From contig NZ_VFUZ01000041.1 in the NCBI RefSeq assembly GCF_006658505.1, positions 1 through 37,182 on the forward strand: 37,182 bases of DNA, read 5' to 3'. A program made the translations under genes and the position numbers. Each line of letters starts with the position of its first letter. Position 1 is the first letter of the stretch. Of the stretch, positions 8,626-16,847 are shown piece after piece. The stretch is from Mesorhizobium sp. B2-4-15. Its GTDB lineage: Bacteria > Pseudomonadota > Alphaproteobacteria > Rhizobiales > Rhizobiaceae. The notes beneath the pieces were generated by a model. It searched no databases. It was not told the origin of the DNA and saw only the letters and a program-made list of their open reading frames with translations.

Positions 8626-9239
8626 GGCCGTTCTCCTGCAACCGTGTGGATCGCTTCGATGATGTTGGGGTATGCGGCGCAGCGGCAGATGTTGCCGCTC
8701 ATGCGCTCACGGATTTCCGTTTCGCTCAGCACGATTGGTGCAGCGAGATCGGCCGTGACATGGCTTGGAATGCTGGCTGCGACCTCGTTCAGCATTGCCA
8801 CGGCCGAACAGATCTGCCCCGGCGTGCAGTAGCCGCACTGAAAGCCATCATGATCGACGAAAGCGGCCTGCATCGGATGCATGCGATCGGGCGTGCCCAG
8901 TCCCTCGACGGTCGTGATCGCGTCGCCCTCGTGCATGACGGCGAGGGTGAGGCAGCTGTTGATACGCTGCCCATTGACCAGGACGGTACAGGCGCCGCAC
9001 TGGCCTTGGTCACAACCCTTCTTGCTTCCCGTAAGATGCAAGTGTTCGCGCAGGGCGTCGAGCAGCGTCGTGCGGGGATCAAGCTCGAGCGCGTGAATTT
9101 CGCCGTTGACCCGAAGCTCGACCGAATATGGGCCGGACGTGCCGCGGCTTTCGTTACCCGCAATGTGGGTCGGTGAATTGTCCGCAGCCGACGGACTCGG
9201 CTGTTTGCGACCGTGTGTCCGCATATGAACTGAAGCCAT
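8622..9239 (-). CDS. paoA: 2Fe-2S subunit of PaoABC-type aldehyde oxidoreductase
   Basis: Electron-transfer subunit (205 residues) with two 2Fe-2S clusters. The N-terminal plant-ferredoxin cluster uses Cys76, Cys81, Cys84 and Cys96 (GCDQGQCGACTV, NSC). The C-terminal helical domain uses Cys135, Cys138, Cys185 and Cys187 (CGYCTPGQ, CRC). GGAGG seven bases before ATG 9239 supports the start. It is the first gene of the leftward operon. The 35-residue N-terminal extension has basic and Ser/Pro residues but no twin-arginine motif and no hydrophobic stretch, unlike E. coli PaoA, which is Tat-exported. This enzyme may therefore be cytoplasmic. Confidence 0.9.
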   Translation of the reverse strand: MASVHMRTHGRKQPSPSAADNSPTHIAGNESRGTSGPYSVELRVNGEIHALELDPRTTLLDALREHLHLTGSKKGCDQGQCGACTVLVNGQRINSCLTLAVMHEGDAITTVEGLGTPDRMHPMQAAFVDHDGFQCGYCTPGQICSAVAMLNEVAASIPSHVTADLAAPIVLSETEIRERMSGNICRCAAYPNIIEAIHTVAGERP

Positions 9240-9336
9240 CTGTCATCCTCCGTTCAGGACGGTCAGACCGCAGTGCCTGCGTCATTCACCAGGATCTGCG
9301 GGGTACCGCGCTTTGCCCAGCTAGCCCATTGCAAAA

Positions 9337-9390
9337 GCTACGATACGTAGCGTACACTTGTCAACCGCGATATGTGGCGTACACTTATCA
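9337..9390. promoter_or_regulatory. Divergent paoA/tetR promoter region with 23-bp direct repeat
   Basis: Two copies of a 23-bp repeat lie at 9341-9363 and 9368-9390, differing at three positions and sharing GCGTACACTT. Their starts are 27 bases apart. The first copy is part of a 6-3-6 palindrome, GCTACG-ATA-CGTAGC, at 9337-9351. A plus-strand promoter for the regulator can be read as TTGTCA (9358-9363), 16-base spacer, TACACT (9380-9385). On the minus strand TTGACA lies at 9359-9364, with no clear -10. The repeats overlap these elements, so a bound regulator would block both directions. TetR-family control of a divergent neighbour is common; the site assignment is inference. Confidence 0.55.
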
Positions 9391-9471
9391 GGCCGATTCG
9401 AGGGTTTGCGCGGGATCAGAGACGCCAGTCTGCCGCTTGCTCTGGCCACGCGGACCGCAGGGGAAGCAACG

Positions 9472-10083
9472 ATGCAAAGGAATGTTCGGTTGGGATCGGA
9501 GAAGGTCGCGCATCCGCGCCAGCGTGGCGCGGATGCGACGGCAGCGATTCTGCGCGCTGCGCTGGAACTGGGCGAAGAGGTGGGATTCGACGCCCTGACG
9601 ATTGAAGGCATCGCGGAAAGGACTGGGGTAGCGAAGACGACCATCTACCGCCGATGGCCGAATGTCTCGGCAATCGTGATGGATGCGTTTCTCACCGAAG
9701 TGACAAAGTCGGCGCCAATCCAGGAGAAGGCGACTGCGCGCGCGAGCTTTGCAGCATCCATGAAACTGCTCGCACGGGCTTACCGCGGTAAGCAGGGCAG
9801 GATCATGCGGCCGCTGCTGGGCCGTGCGCAAACCGATGAAAGGCTGCTGGACGCCGTAAAGATGCGTTGGGTCGAGCCGCGGCGACGGATTGCCCGCGAG
9901 ATCGTTCGGCGTGGCATGGCGAATGGTGAACTGAGACCCGGATTGGATCCGGATGTCGTGCTCGATGCTCTATATGGCCCGCTCTATCACCGGCTGCTCG
10001 TTCCGTATGTCAACTCCGAGATCTCCGACGCTTACATCGAGGCGATCGTTGAGACGGTATTTGGTGGTTTGACGGCACGCTGA
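9472..10083 (+). CDS. TetR family transcriptional regulator
   Basis: DNA-binding repressor of 203 residues. The N-terminal helix-turn-helix is clear: AAILRAALELGEEVGFDALTIEGIAERTGVAKTTIYRRWPN, with TTIYRRW as the recognition-helix signature. The C-terminal half (about 85-200) is a helical ligand-binding and dimerisation domain of the type with a late GPLYHRLLV segment. I chose ATG 9472 because AGGGGAAG precedes it; an upstream ATG at 9358 would put 38 odd residues before the domain and overlap the promoter repeats. Divergent from paoABC, so the likely role is repression of paoABC and itself, released by an aldehyde or related compound. The inducer is unknown. Confidence 0.85.
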   Translation: MQRNVRLGSEKVAHPRQRGADATAAILRAALELGEEVGFDALTIEGIAERTGVAKTTIYRRWPNVSAIVMDAFLTEVTKSAPIQEKATARASFAASMKLLARAYRGKQGRIMRPLLGRAQTDERLLDAVKMRWVEPRRRIAREIVRRGMANGELRPGLDPDVVLDALYGPLYHRLLVPYVNSEISDAYIEAIVETVFGGLTAR

Positions 10084-10141
10084 GCCGGTGACCCCGGTGG
10101 GGCGGGATCGCGCCTTGTCCATCCACGCAAGGAGAACTCAC

Positions 10142-10693
10142 ATGAAGGAAATGCCCGCGTCCCACGCTTACCGACTGCTCGAACCTGGCCCCATCGTCCT
10201 GGTCACGACCGCTCTAAACGGCAAACCGAACGTGATGACGATGGGCTTCCACATGATGGTCCAGCACGCGCCGCCGCTGATCGGATGCGTCATCGGACCC
10301 TGGGACCATAGCTACCGGGCATTGCGCGAAACCCGCGAATGCGTGATTGCCATCCCCACGGTCGATCTTGCCCGCACGGTGGTCGATATAGGCAACTGCT
10401 CGGGCAAGGAGGTCGACAAATTCGAGAAATTCAGGCTGTCACGCCTTCCCGCCCGGGACGTGGGAGCACCCCTTATCGGCGAATGTCTCGCCAATATCGA
10501 GTGTCGAATCGTCGACGACAGCATGGTCGAGAGCTACAACCTCTTCCTTCTGGAGGCGGTCAGGATCTGGATCGATCGCGAGCGGGAAGAGCGGCGGACA
10601 CTACACCACAGGGGAGACGGGTCCTTCACCGTAGACGGCGAGGTCGTCGACCTGAGCGAACGGATGGTAAAATGGCGGGATCTTCCTGCCTGA
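10142..10693 (+). CDS. Flavin reductase family protein (FMN-binding split barrel)
   Basis: Protein of 183 residues resembling the flavin reductase-like FMN-binding family: PIVLVTTALNGKPNVMTMGFHMMVQHAPPLIGCVIGP near the start, then GKEVDKFEKFRL and a C-terminal GDGSFTVDGEVVDLSERM. Such proteins bind FMN and often supply reduced flavin or act as small oxidoreductases. AAGGAGA at 10129-10135 precedes ATG 10142, fixing the start. It follows the TetR gene by 58 bases on the same strand and probably shares its transcript. The neighbouring molybdenum aldehyde oxidoreductase suggests a role in handling aromatic or reactive compounds, but the partner and substrate cannot be read. Confidence 0.8.
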   Translation: MKEMPASHAYRLLEPGPIVLVTTALNGKPNVMTMGFHMMVQHAPPLIGCVIGPWDHSYRALRETRECVIAIPTVDLARTVVDIGNCSGKEVDKFEKFRLSRLPARDVGAPLIGECLANIECRIVDDSMVESYNLFLLEAVRIWIDREREERRTLHHRGDGSFTVDGEVVDLSERMVKWRDLPA

Positions 10694-10882
10694 CCACCAG
10701 AAGCCTTCGCGCCTCTGCTCGCCGTTGCCGCTCGTCGATTGCGCCTTCGGCGAGCTCGGAGCGCGGTTCGTCTACGAGATGGTCTCGCCCCAAACGAGAT
10801 ATCTCGACGCTCGGTCGAAGGCAGCGGCCGTCCGTCGCGGTCGATTTCCGAAATGGCGCCGTAGTGGCGTCCGCCGTGACGC

Positions 10883-12202
10883 CTACTGCTCCGTGAAGGC
10901 GCGGGCGAATGAATCGAGCATCGGCCGCGCGAGATATTCGAAGAAGGTCCGGTCGCCCGTGTTGATGAACGCCTCGACCGGTGTTCCAGGATAGAGTTGC
11001 TCGGCCCTTACGCCGGGCGGCAGGGCGTCGGCAATCTTCAGCTTGGCGCGGAAATAGGGTTCGTGCGTTGCCTGGTCGACCAGCCGGTCCGCGGAAATCT
11101 GCGTCACTGTGGCTGAAACCTCGGGCGTCAGGCGCGAGTTCAAGGCGGACAATCTGAGCTTCGCCGGCTGGCCGACGCGAACCAGGTCGACGTCTCGCGG
11201 TCGCAGCCGCGCGTCGACGATCAGGCCCGATGCGGTGGGCAGGATCTCCATGATTTTCTCGCCGGGGGCGATCACGCTGCCCTTCGAGTTGTAGGTCGAC
11301 GACACCACGATGCCGGCGGTCGGCGCCTTGATCGTCGTACGCTCGAGCACCGCCTCGGCCGTCCGCGTCTGTTCCCCGATATCGGCGAGCTTGGTGCGAA
11401 GCTCATCCAGCTTGGTCAGCGCCTCTTCGACGCGCTGCGTCGTCAGGCGTTCGGTCTGCTCCTGGGCTTCGACGATCTGCGTCTTGGCCGAGGCGAGGTC
11501 CGCCTCCAAGGCCCCGGCCTGGCCGACGAGGTCGGCCTCGCTGCGCAGAAGCTGCGAATATTCGGTGCGGTTGGTGAGGCCCCTGTCGAGGAGGTTCGTC
11601 TTGATTTCGAGTTCTTTCTTAACCACGCCGGCCTGCTGCTGGATGGCTTGTTGCTGGGCGTTCAATCCCTGCAGCGACTCGCGATGCATGGCGACCCGTT
11701 GCGCGAGGATCGATTGCTCCGACCGGAACCGGGCGAGCCTGGCGGCGAACTCTTTCTGCTGCTCCCCGATCAGGGCCTCGAAGTCGTGCTGGAACGGCGT
11801 CGGCGCCGTCTCGGTGATCGGCGCCAGCCTGTCCAGTCCGTCGCGCTCGGCCTCCAGCCGCGCCGCACTTGCCCTGAGGGCGATGGACTGCCGCGTCAGC
11901 CGGTTGAGCTCGGCCTGCGCGGCTGTCTTGTCGAGCAGGACCAGATCCTGGCCCTGCCGCACGCGGTCGCCTTCATGGACCAGCAGCTTGTCCACGATGC
12001 CGCCCTCGGGATGCTGGATGAGGATGTTTCCGCCTGTCGCCGAGATTGTGCCCTGCGTGATCACGGCGCCGGACAAGGGCGCGGTCGCCGCCCAATAGCC
12101 GAAGCAGCCGACCAGCAGCGCTATCGCCGCATAGCCGGTGAGCGCGACGCGCCGGAAGTTGGTGCGGGGCTGGCCTTCCCAGGCAAGGCTTTGCGTGGTC
12201 AT
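10883..12202 (-). CDS. prsE: Type I secretion membrane fusion protein, PrsE-like (HlyD family)
   Basis: Periplasmic adaptor (439 residues) linking the inner-membrane ABC exporter to an outer-membrane TolC-type channel. A short cytoplasmic N-terminus is followed by one membrane helix (about 22-42), the barrel strand GAVITQGTISATGGNILIQHPEGGIV, a long coiled-coil region (about 85-285, rich in Glu, Gln, Leu and Ala) and the returning lipoyl and barrel part with IKAPTAGIVVSSTYNSKGSVIAPGE. The C-terminal YPGTPVEAFINTGDRTFFEYLARP is characteristic of HlyD-family T1SS adaptors. Three bases separate it from prsD. It is last in the exsH-prsD-prsE operon. No TolC gene is in the window. Confidence 0.88.
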   Translation of the reverse strand: MTTQSLAWEGQPRTNFRRVALTGYAAIALLVGCFGYWAATAPLSGAVITQGTISATGGNILIQHPEGGIVDKLLVHEGDRVRQGQDLVLLDKTAAQAELNRLTRQSIALRASAARLEAERDGLDRLAPITETAPTPFQHDFEALIGEQQKEFAARLARFRSEQSILAQRVAMHRESLQGLNAQQQAIQQQAGVVKKELEIKTNLLDRGLTNRTEYSQLLRSEADLVGQAGALEADLASAKTQIVEAQEQTERLTTQRVEEALTKLDELRTKLADIGEQTRTAEAVLERTTIKAPTAGIVVSSTYNSKGSVIAPGEKIMEILPTASGLIVDARLRPRDVDLVRVGQPAKLRLSALNSRLTPEVSATVTQISADRLVDQATHEPYFRAKLKIADALPPGVRAEQLYPGTPVEAFINTGDRTFFEYLARPMLDSFARAFTEQ

Positions 12203-12205
12203 CGT

Positions 12206-13978
12206 CTACGATCCGAAGCGGGCGTTATGCGTGCGGATCATCGTGGCGAACGAGCCGGTCACCGCCGTGTTCGCCGGCGCGGGAGAGCCCTTGGCGGCGA
12301 CCGGTGGCTTAAGCACGTCGCCGTGCGGGCCGAAGGCCTCGATCACGCCGCCGCGCAGCAGCATCACGCGGTCGCAGGCCATGGCGATCGAAGGCCGGTG
12401 CGTGATCACGATGGTCGTGACGCCGGCCTCGCGCGCCGCCGCGAGCATCGCCTGGAGGGCGGCTTCGCCGGTGCCGTCGAGATGGGCGCTGGGCTCGTCC
12501 AGCAAAAGGAACCGCGGATTGCCGTAAAGAGCGCGCGCCAGGCCGATCCGCTGGCGCTCGCCGCCCGACAGCGTCCGGTCCGACGGACCGATCCTGGTCT
12601 GGTAGCTGTCCGGCTGCGCCAGGATCATCTCGTGCGCCTCGGCGCGCTTGGCTGCCTCGACGATCGAGACGTCGTCCGCGTCAGGCTCGAAGCGGGCGAC
12701 ATTGTCCGCGATCGATCCGGGGAAGAGCTCCACCTCCTGCGCGAGATAGCCGATATGCCTTCCGAGCTGATTTTCATCCCATGTCCTGAGGTCGGCGCCG
12801 TCGATCCTGACGAAGCCGCTGGTCGGCTGCGCGGCGCCGACGAGCAACCGCGCCAGCGTCGATTTGCCGGCGCCGCTCGGGCCCACGATGGCCACCGCTT
12901 CGCCGGCGCCAATGCGGAAGTTCAGCCGCTTGATGATGGGCGCGGTCCCGGGCCGGGCATTCGGCGCGACGAAGATCAGGTCCTCCACCGAAATCGCGCC
13001 CGACGGGTCCGGCAGGGTCAGCTTGCGGGTCTGTGCCGGATGCTCGACAAGCGCTTTTTCCAGGCGCTGCCACGCTCGCCTGGCCTCGACGATCTGCCGC
13101 CATGACCCGATCAACTGGTCGAGCGGCTGCAATGCGCGCGCCGACACCAGCGAGGACGCGAAGATCATGCCGGCGGTCATCTTGCCTCCCAGCACCAGCC
13201 ACGCGCCGGCGCCCAGTATCGCAAGCTGCAGCATCATGCGCAGCGCCCGAGAAATTCCGCTGAAGATCGCATTGGCGCTCGAAGAGCGGTCGTGCAGGGT
13301 GAGCGCTTCCCCGACATGCCGTCCCCACACCCCTGCGGCGTTCCTGACCATGCCCATGGCGCGCAGCGTTTCGGCATTGCGGGTGAAGGCCTGTTCCGAC
13401 TGGCTGGCCAGAGCCGAGCGTTCCGTGGACAAGGCATCGTTGCGGCCAATGGCGAGCTGGTTCGCCATGACCAGCACGAAGAGCACCACCGCGCCGGCGA
13501 GCGTCAGCCAGAACAGGACCGGATGGATGAGGTAGATAAGCGCGAGGAAGAGGGGGGCGAAGGGCAGGTCGAACAACACCGCCACGCCGCGTGACCTGAT
13601 GAAGGAGCAGACCGAGGCAAGGTCGCGCAGCGGCGACAGGCTTGCGCCTGCATATCCAGCGCTGAGCGAGGCGGCGAACGTCCTTGCCCCCAGCCTCCTG
13701 TCGACGGTCGCCGCGACGCGCTGCGTGTAGATGGCGCGGATCGCGTCCAGGAAACCGAGGAAGGCAAGCGCCAGGACCGCGATGGCCGACAGATAGATGA
13801 GCGTCTCAACGCTGGAGGAGGGCAGGACGCGGTCATAGACTTGCAGCAGGTAGAGCGGGATGACCAACAGCAGGATGTTGATGAGCAGCGAGAAGAGCCC
13901 GACATCGGCGACGACGCGACGGAAAACAGGCCGCAAACCCGACTGTCCAGTCATTCCCGCACTCCCTGTCGAACCCAC
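12206..13978 (-). CDS. prsD: Type I secretion ABC transporter permease/ATPase, PrsD-like
   Basis: Inner-membrane exporter (590 residues) that powers unfolded-protein secretion. The membrane domain (about 20-300) begins VGLFSLLINILLLVIPLYLLQVYDRVLPS, typical of the T1SS ABC subfamily without a peptidase domain. The nucleotide-binding domain has Walker A GPSGAGKST (366-374), Q-loop near YLAQEVELFPGS (411-422), signature LSGGERQ (470-476), Walker B LLLDEPSAHLD (491-501) and H-loop His527. It lies 22 bases downstream of the GH16/RTX gene and 3 bases upstream of prsE. This matches the known ExsH-PrsDE relationship in Sinorhizobium, where PrsDE exports the ExsH glycanase. Confidence 0.9.
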   Translation of the reverse strand: MGSTGSAGMTGQSGLRPVFRRVVADVGLFSLLINILLLVIPLYLLQVYDRVLPSSSVETLIYLSAIAVLALAFLGFLDAIRAIYTQRVAATVDRRLGARTFAASLSAGYAGASLSPLRDLASVCSFIRSRGVAVLFDLPFAPLFLALIYLIHPVLFWLTLAGAVVLFVLVMANQLAIGRNDALSTERSALASQSEQAFTRNAETLRAMGMVRNAAGVWGRHVGEALTLHDRSSSANAIFSGISRALRMMLQLAILGAGAWLVLGGKMTAGMIFASSLVSARALQPLDQLIGSWRQIVEARRAWQRLEKALVEHPAQTRKLTLPDPSGAISVEDLIFVAPNARPGTAPIIKRLNFRIGAGEAVAIVGPSGAGKSTLARLLVGAAQPTSGFVRIDGADLRTWDENQLGRHIGYLAQEVELFPGSIADNVARFEPDADDVSIVEAAKRAEAHEMILAQPDSYQTRIGPSDRTLSGGERQRIGLARALYGNPRFLLLDEPSAHLDGTGEAALQAMLAAAREAGVTTIVITHRPSIAMACDRVMLLRGGVIEAFGPHGDVLKPPVAAKGSPAPANTAVTGSFATMIRTHNARFGS

Positions 13979-14000
13979 GGCATGGGGCTGGCCACACGCT

Positions 14001-15467
14001 TCAGGCCGAATGCTCGCCCGCCATGCCCAAATGGTGTGTGCTGGTCGCCGTGTGGCTGGCCAATTCGAGAGCGTGGCTTGTCGTGTCGTTCAGTGTGTAG
14101 GCTCGGATGTAGTCGATCTTCATCTCGGCCGGCGTGGCGAGATGATCCGGCGGCGCGCCGGCGGCGCCGCCGATCGCGAGATTGGCCAGCATGTACATGG
14201 GGCTGTGCATGTCGGCCGGCGTGGCTGCCTTGGCGACCTCCATGCCGTCATACGTCCAGACAAGCTCATCGGGAGTCCAAAGCACGCCATAGGTGTGGAA
14301 GCCTCCCGTATCCATGACGTTCACCGTGGACGAAACCTGCGTGTGCTGGCCCGTGGCATTCGAATGCGCCGTCATATAGAGCGTGTTCGGATCCTGGCCG
14401 CGCGCTTCCATGGCATCCAGCTCCGGAGGCCACGAGCCGTTTTCGGGAAGAAGCCAGAAGGCCGGCCAGGCCCCAGCCGTATGGGGCAGTTCGGCCCGCA
14501 TTTCGAAATAGCCATAAGTCTGGGAGAAGGATTCGTGCGTCGTCAGCAGGCCGGATGTGTATTCGTAGTTGTTGATGAGGGGCTTGATGTCGGCTGGCGC
14601 CTGCGCCGCCGTGATGGTGAGAACTCCGTCCTGCACGCTGAACGGATGCACCGAGCTGGTCGAGGCGTAATTGGTGTTGATGTACCATTGCAGCTCGCTG
14701 TTGCCGGTCAGGGTACTTCCATTCGGTTGGCCCCACCAGAAATTGGAATTCCAGGTGCCGCTATGGCCGTTCCAGAGGCTGAGCGAGTTGAAGTCGTCGT
14801 TGAAGGACAGCGTCATGGCGGACTTGTCGATCGGCAGTTCGAACTGGCTGGGCTGCAGCTTGTCGATGGTCGTGTTCTTGAACTCGAGGATCTCGCCGGA
14901 TCCGAGGTTCAGCACAACATTCGGTCCCGCCTGGATCATGTTGGAGTGGATGGCATTGAACGAAGTGAAGCCGTAGCCATCGAGGCGGACGGTATCGTTC
15001 GCGGCGAAATTGACGATCAGATCGCTTCCATTGCCCTTCGAGACGATAAAAGTGTCGCCGCCGCCACCACCATCGATCAGGACATCATTCCCCCGGCCGC
15101 CGTCCAGCGTCTGGCCGCCGGCCGTGGCGGTGATGATGTTGTCCAGCGCATTGCCGAACGCATAGTTGTTGGCGTGGGTAACAACGAGGTTCTCGACATT
15201 GTCCGGCAGCGTGTAGCTCATCCAGGTGCTGATCGTGTCAACGCCCGCCCCGCCGGACTCGACCACCTTGTTGCCCGCCCCATAGAGGTAATAGATGTCG
15301 TCGCCCGCGCCGCCATACATGGTGACGTTGGCGCCGCCGGCGCCCCAGATGGAGTCGTTACCGGCGGTGCCGTATAGCACCGGCCCGACCCCGGCCGCCG
15401 AAAACCAATGGTTGGAGGCGCCGCTATAGGGGAGAGGGACACCTAGCGCGTTGACGACGAAGCTCAT
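14001..15467 (-). CDS. exsH: Secreted RTX-repeat GH16 endo-beta-glycanase, ExsH-like
   Basis: Extracellular glycanase (488 residues) expected to cleave a beta-linked exopolysaccharide such as succinoglycan. The N-terminal part (about 30-160) carries glycine/aspartate-rich calcium-binding nonapeptides (GTAGNDSIWGAGG, YGGAGDDIYYLYGAG, LDGGRGNDVLIDGGGGGDTF). The GH16 domain (about 218-465) has the catalytic motif ELDAME with nucleophile Glu349 and acid/base Glu354, plus GAWPAFWLLP upstream. There is no Sec signal; export would rely on a C-terminal type I signal, and the last 25 residues (Ser-, Thr- and His-rich) fit. GAGGAAGG about 8 bases before ATG 15467 supports the start. It is first in an operon with its own exporter genes. 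The exact polysaccharide is inferred. Confidence 0.88.
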   Translation of the reverse strand: MSFVVNALGVPLPYSGASNHWFSAAGVGPVLYGTAGNDSIWGAGGANVTMYGGAGDDIYYLYGAGNKVVESGGAGVDTISTWMSYTLPDNVENLVVTHANNYAFGNALDNIITATAGGQTLDGGRGNDVLIDGGGGGDTFIVSKGNGSDLIVNFAANDTVRLDGYGFTSFNAIHSNMIQAGPNVVLNLGSGEILEFKNTTIDKLQPSQFELPIDKSAMTLSFNDDFNSLSLWNGHSGTWNSNFWWGQPNGSTLTGNSELQWYINTNYASTSSVHPFSVQDGVLTITAAQAPADIKPLINNYEYTSGLLTTHESFSQTYGYFEMRAELPHTAGAWPAFWLLPENGSWPPELDAMEARGQDPNTLYMTAHSNATGQHTQVSSTVNVMDTGGFHTYGVLWTPDELVWTYDGMEVAKAATPADMHSPMYMLANLAIGGAAGAPPDHLATPAEMKIDYIRAYTLNDTTSHALELASHTATSTHHLGMAGEHSA

Positions 15468-15854
15468 CGGACAATCCTTCCTCGTGGTGCCTGGCCCGCC
15501 CCGCCGCTCGATGCAAGTTCAAGCGACCACTTCAAACAAACCTGTAACTCATCCTATCGTTCCAAGGAATAAGTAAATAGTACAGGAGAAAAATATCTTA
15601 TCTTTCCGTCGAGGCTCCGCGTGAATGGAATAAGCGACGGCTAATGCAATTATGCCGTGAGGCTTCGCCAATTTTACTTAACTTTACTTAATATTGCGAG
15701 GTTTTCTGCAGGAAAACTATGCAACCTGCCGTAGATGGATGCACTTGTTGCAGCCGGGTCTTCTGATCCAAGCGGAAGGTCCGAAATCGGCTGGGTTGCC
15801 GCGGCGCCGCATGCCTGGAAGGCGGACGTCGGCTCGAGAGGTCCGTATCGTCGT
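15468..15854. promoter_or_regulatory. exsH upstream region with AT-rich direct repeat
   Basis: About 390 bases without a gene, upstream of exsH and downstream of the HdeD-like gene. On the minus strand GGAAC (15559-15563), a 16-base spacer and GGTT (15539-15542) resemble the alphaproteobacterial general stress sigma (EcfG) pattern GGAAC-N16/17-CGTT, with one mismatch; it would start a leader of roughly 60 bases. Farther up, TTTACTTAA occurs at 15673-15681 and 15683-15691, exactly 10 bases apart, in an AT-rich patch. A hairpin GTTTTC-TGCAG-GAAAAC lies at 15701-15717. Any regulator binding here is unknown. Confidence 0.35.
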
Positions 15855-16649
15855 TCAACTCTTCCGAATCCGCCAAGCGAGGTAAGCAGTCGCCGCGCCC
15901 ACGCTGATCAGCTCTATCCCCAACAGCAGCCCAATCAGCCACATGGCCGTCAGGGGAATCCTGATCCACACTATCAGGGAAAGAAGGATCCCAATCAGTC
16001 CACTCCCCAGGACCCAGCCCCAGTTGGGGAAGGGACGGATGGTGAGGGCGAAAACCACCTTCGAGATGCCCTCGATCATGAAGAAGACGATTAGCAGCAA
16101 GGTGATGGTCAGCAGGCCGTTTCCAGGATGGCGCAGAAAAAGCAGACCAATCATCACGGCAAGGATGACGGAGATGAGTTGTAACCAGAAATGAGGCACC
16201 TGGCCCGCGCCGACCAGGCTTATGCCTTGCAGGGCTCCGCTGATGATCAGCAGCCACCCGAGCAGGACCACCACGGCAACCGACGAGATCATAGGAAAGA
16301 TCACGGCTAGAATTCCGGCCGTGACCAGCAACACGCCCTCTACCAGATACCAGAGCGAGTACCGCTTGACAGTCTGCCGCATGGCCTCGCGAAAGATCTC
16401 CGCGGCAGCATCCAACGAGTTCGACCCGGCCCGCCTCCAAAAAACGTCTGTATCTATGGTAGCCTCAAGCCGGTCCGCATGCGCTTTTGCAATTTTCAGC
16501 AGAGTTGCCGCCGTTTCCTGGGCTGTCCATCCGCGCGCTTGCGACGCTGCGACCAGTTCCTCGAAAGCGGGCTCTAACGCGACCTCACAGTTGACTTCCC
16601 GACCGGGGCTGTTCTCTCGCAGGATTGGCAGTTCAACCTTCGGGGACAT
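15855..16649 (-). CDS. HdeD-like (DUF308) membrane protein with N-terminal extension
   Basis: Integral membrane protein. The C-terminal 190 residues contain six hydrophobic helices with the DUF308/HdeD pattern (YLVEGVLLVTAGILAVIFP, then VVVLLGWLLIISGALQGISL, and further pairs ending LIGLLLGIELISVGAATAYL). HdeD itself is linked to acid resistance in E. coli; other DUF308 proteins lack known function. The first 75 residues form a soluble cap with PGREVNCEVALEPAFEELVAASQARGW, a helical module that I associate with small rhizobial proteins. I chose ATG 16649 (MSPKVELPI) because it sits just before this module; ATG 16727 is also open, and none has a good Shine-Dalgarno sequence. Located among envelope and stress genes. 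Confidence 0.7.
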   Translation of the reverse strand: MSPKVELPILRENSPGREVNCEVALEPAFEELVAASQARGWTAQETAATLLKIAKAHADRLEATIDTDVFWRRAGSNSLDAAAEIFREAMRQTVKRYSLWYLVEGVLLVTAGILAVIFPMISSVAVVVLLGWLLIISGALQGISLVGAGQVPHFWLQLISVILAVMIGLLFLRHPGNGLLTITLLLIVFFMIEGISKVVFALTIRPFPNWGWVLGSGLIGILLSLIVWIRIPLTAMWLIGLLLGIELISVGAATAYLAWRIRKS

Positions 16650-16847
16650 GCAAAGGAAGTGCATCGCGGACGAAAGGTTCCGAGGCACCTCGACAGTTGA
16701 TCGGATTCTGAAAAGGGGCCGGCTCATTGGCCAGCGTGGCGTCGCCCGCGGTGATCGAGCGCGGTCCTCCGCGCCTGAAATGGGTGTTCCGTTTTACGGT
16801 GCCCGCCTCGCATTCCCAGAGGCTTTTCCAACTTTCTGCCTCGCACC

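Noticed and set aside
10694..10882. Possible small gene between the flavin reductase and prsE genes
   Set aside because: Frames crossing this 190-base gap are low-complexity and extend into prsE antisense; nothing supports a gene.
13860..15377. Plus-strand frame of 505 codons opposite the GH16 gene
   Set aside because: Antisense to a gene with intact catalytic and RTX motifs; no features of its own.
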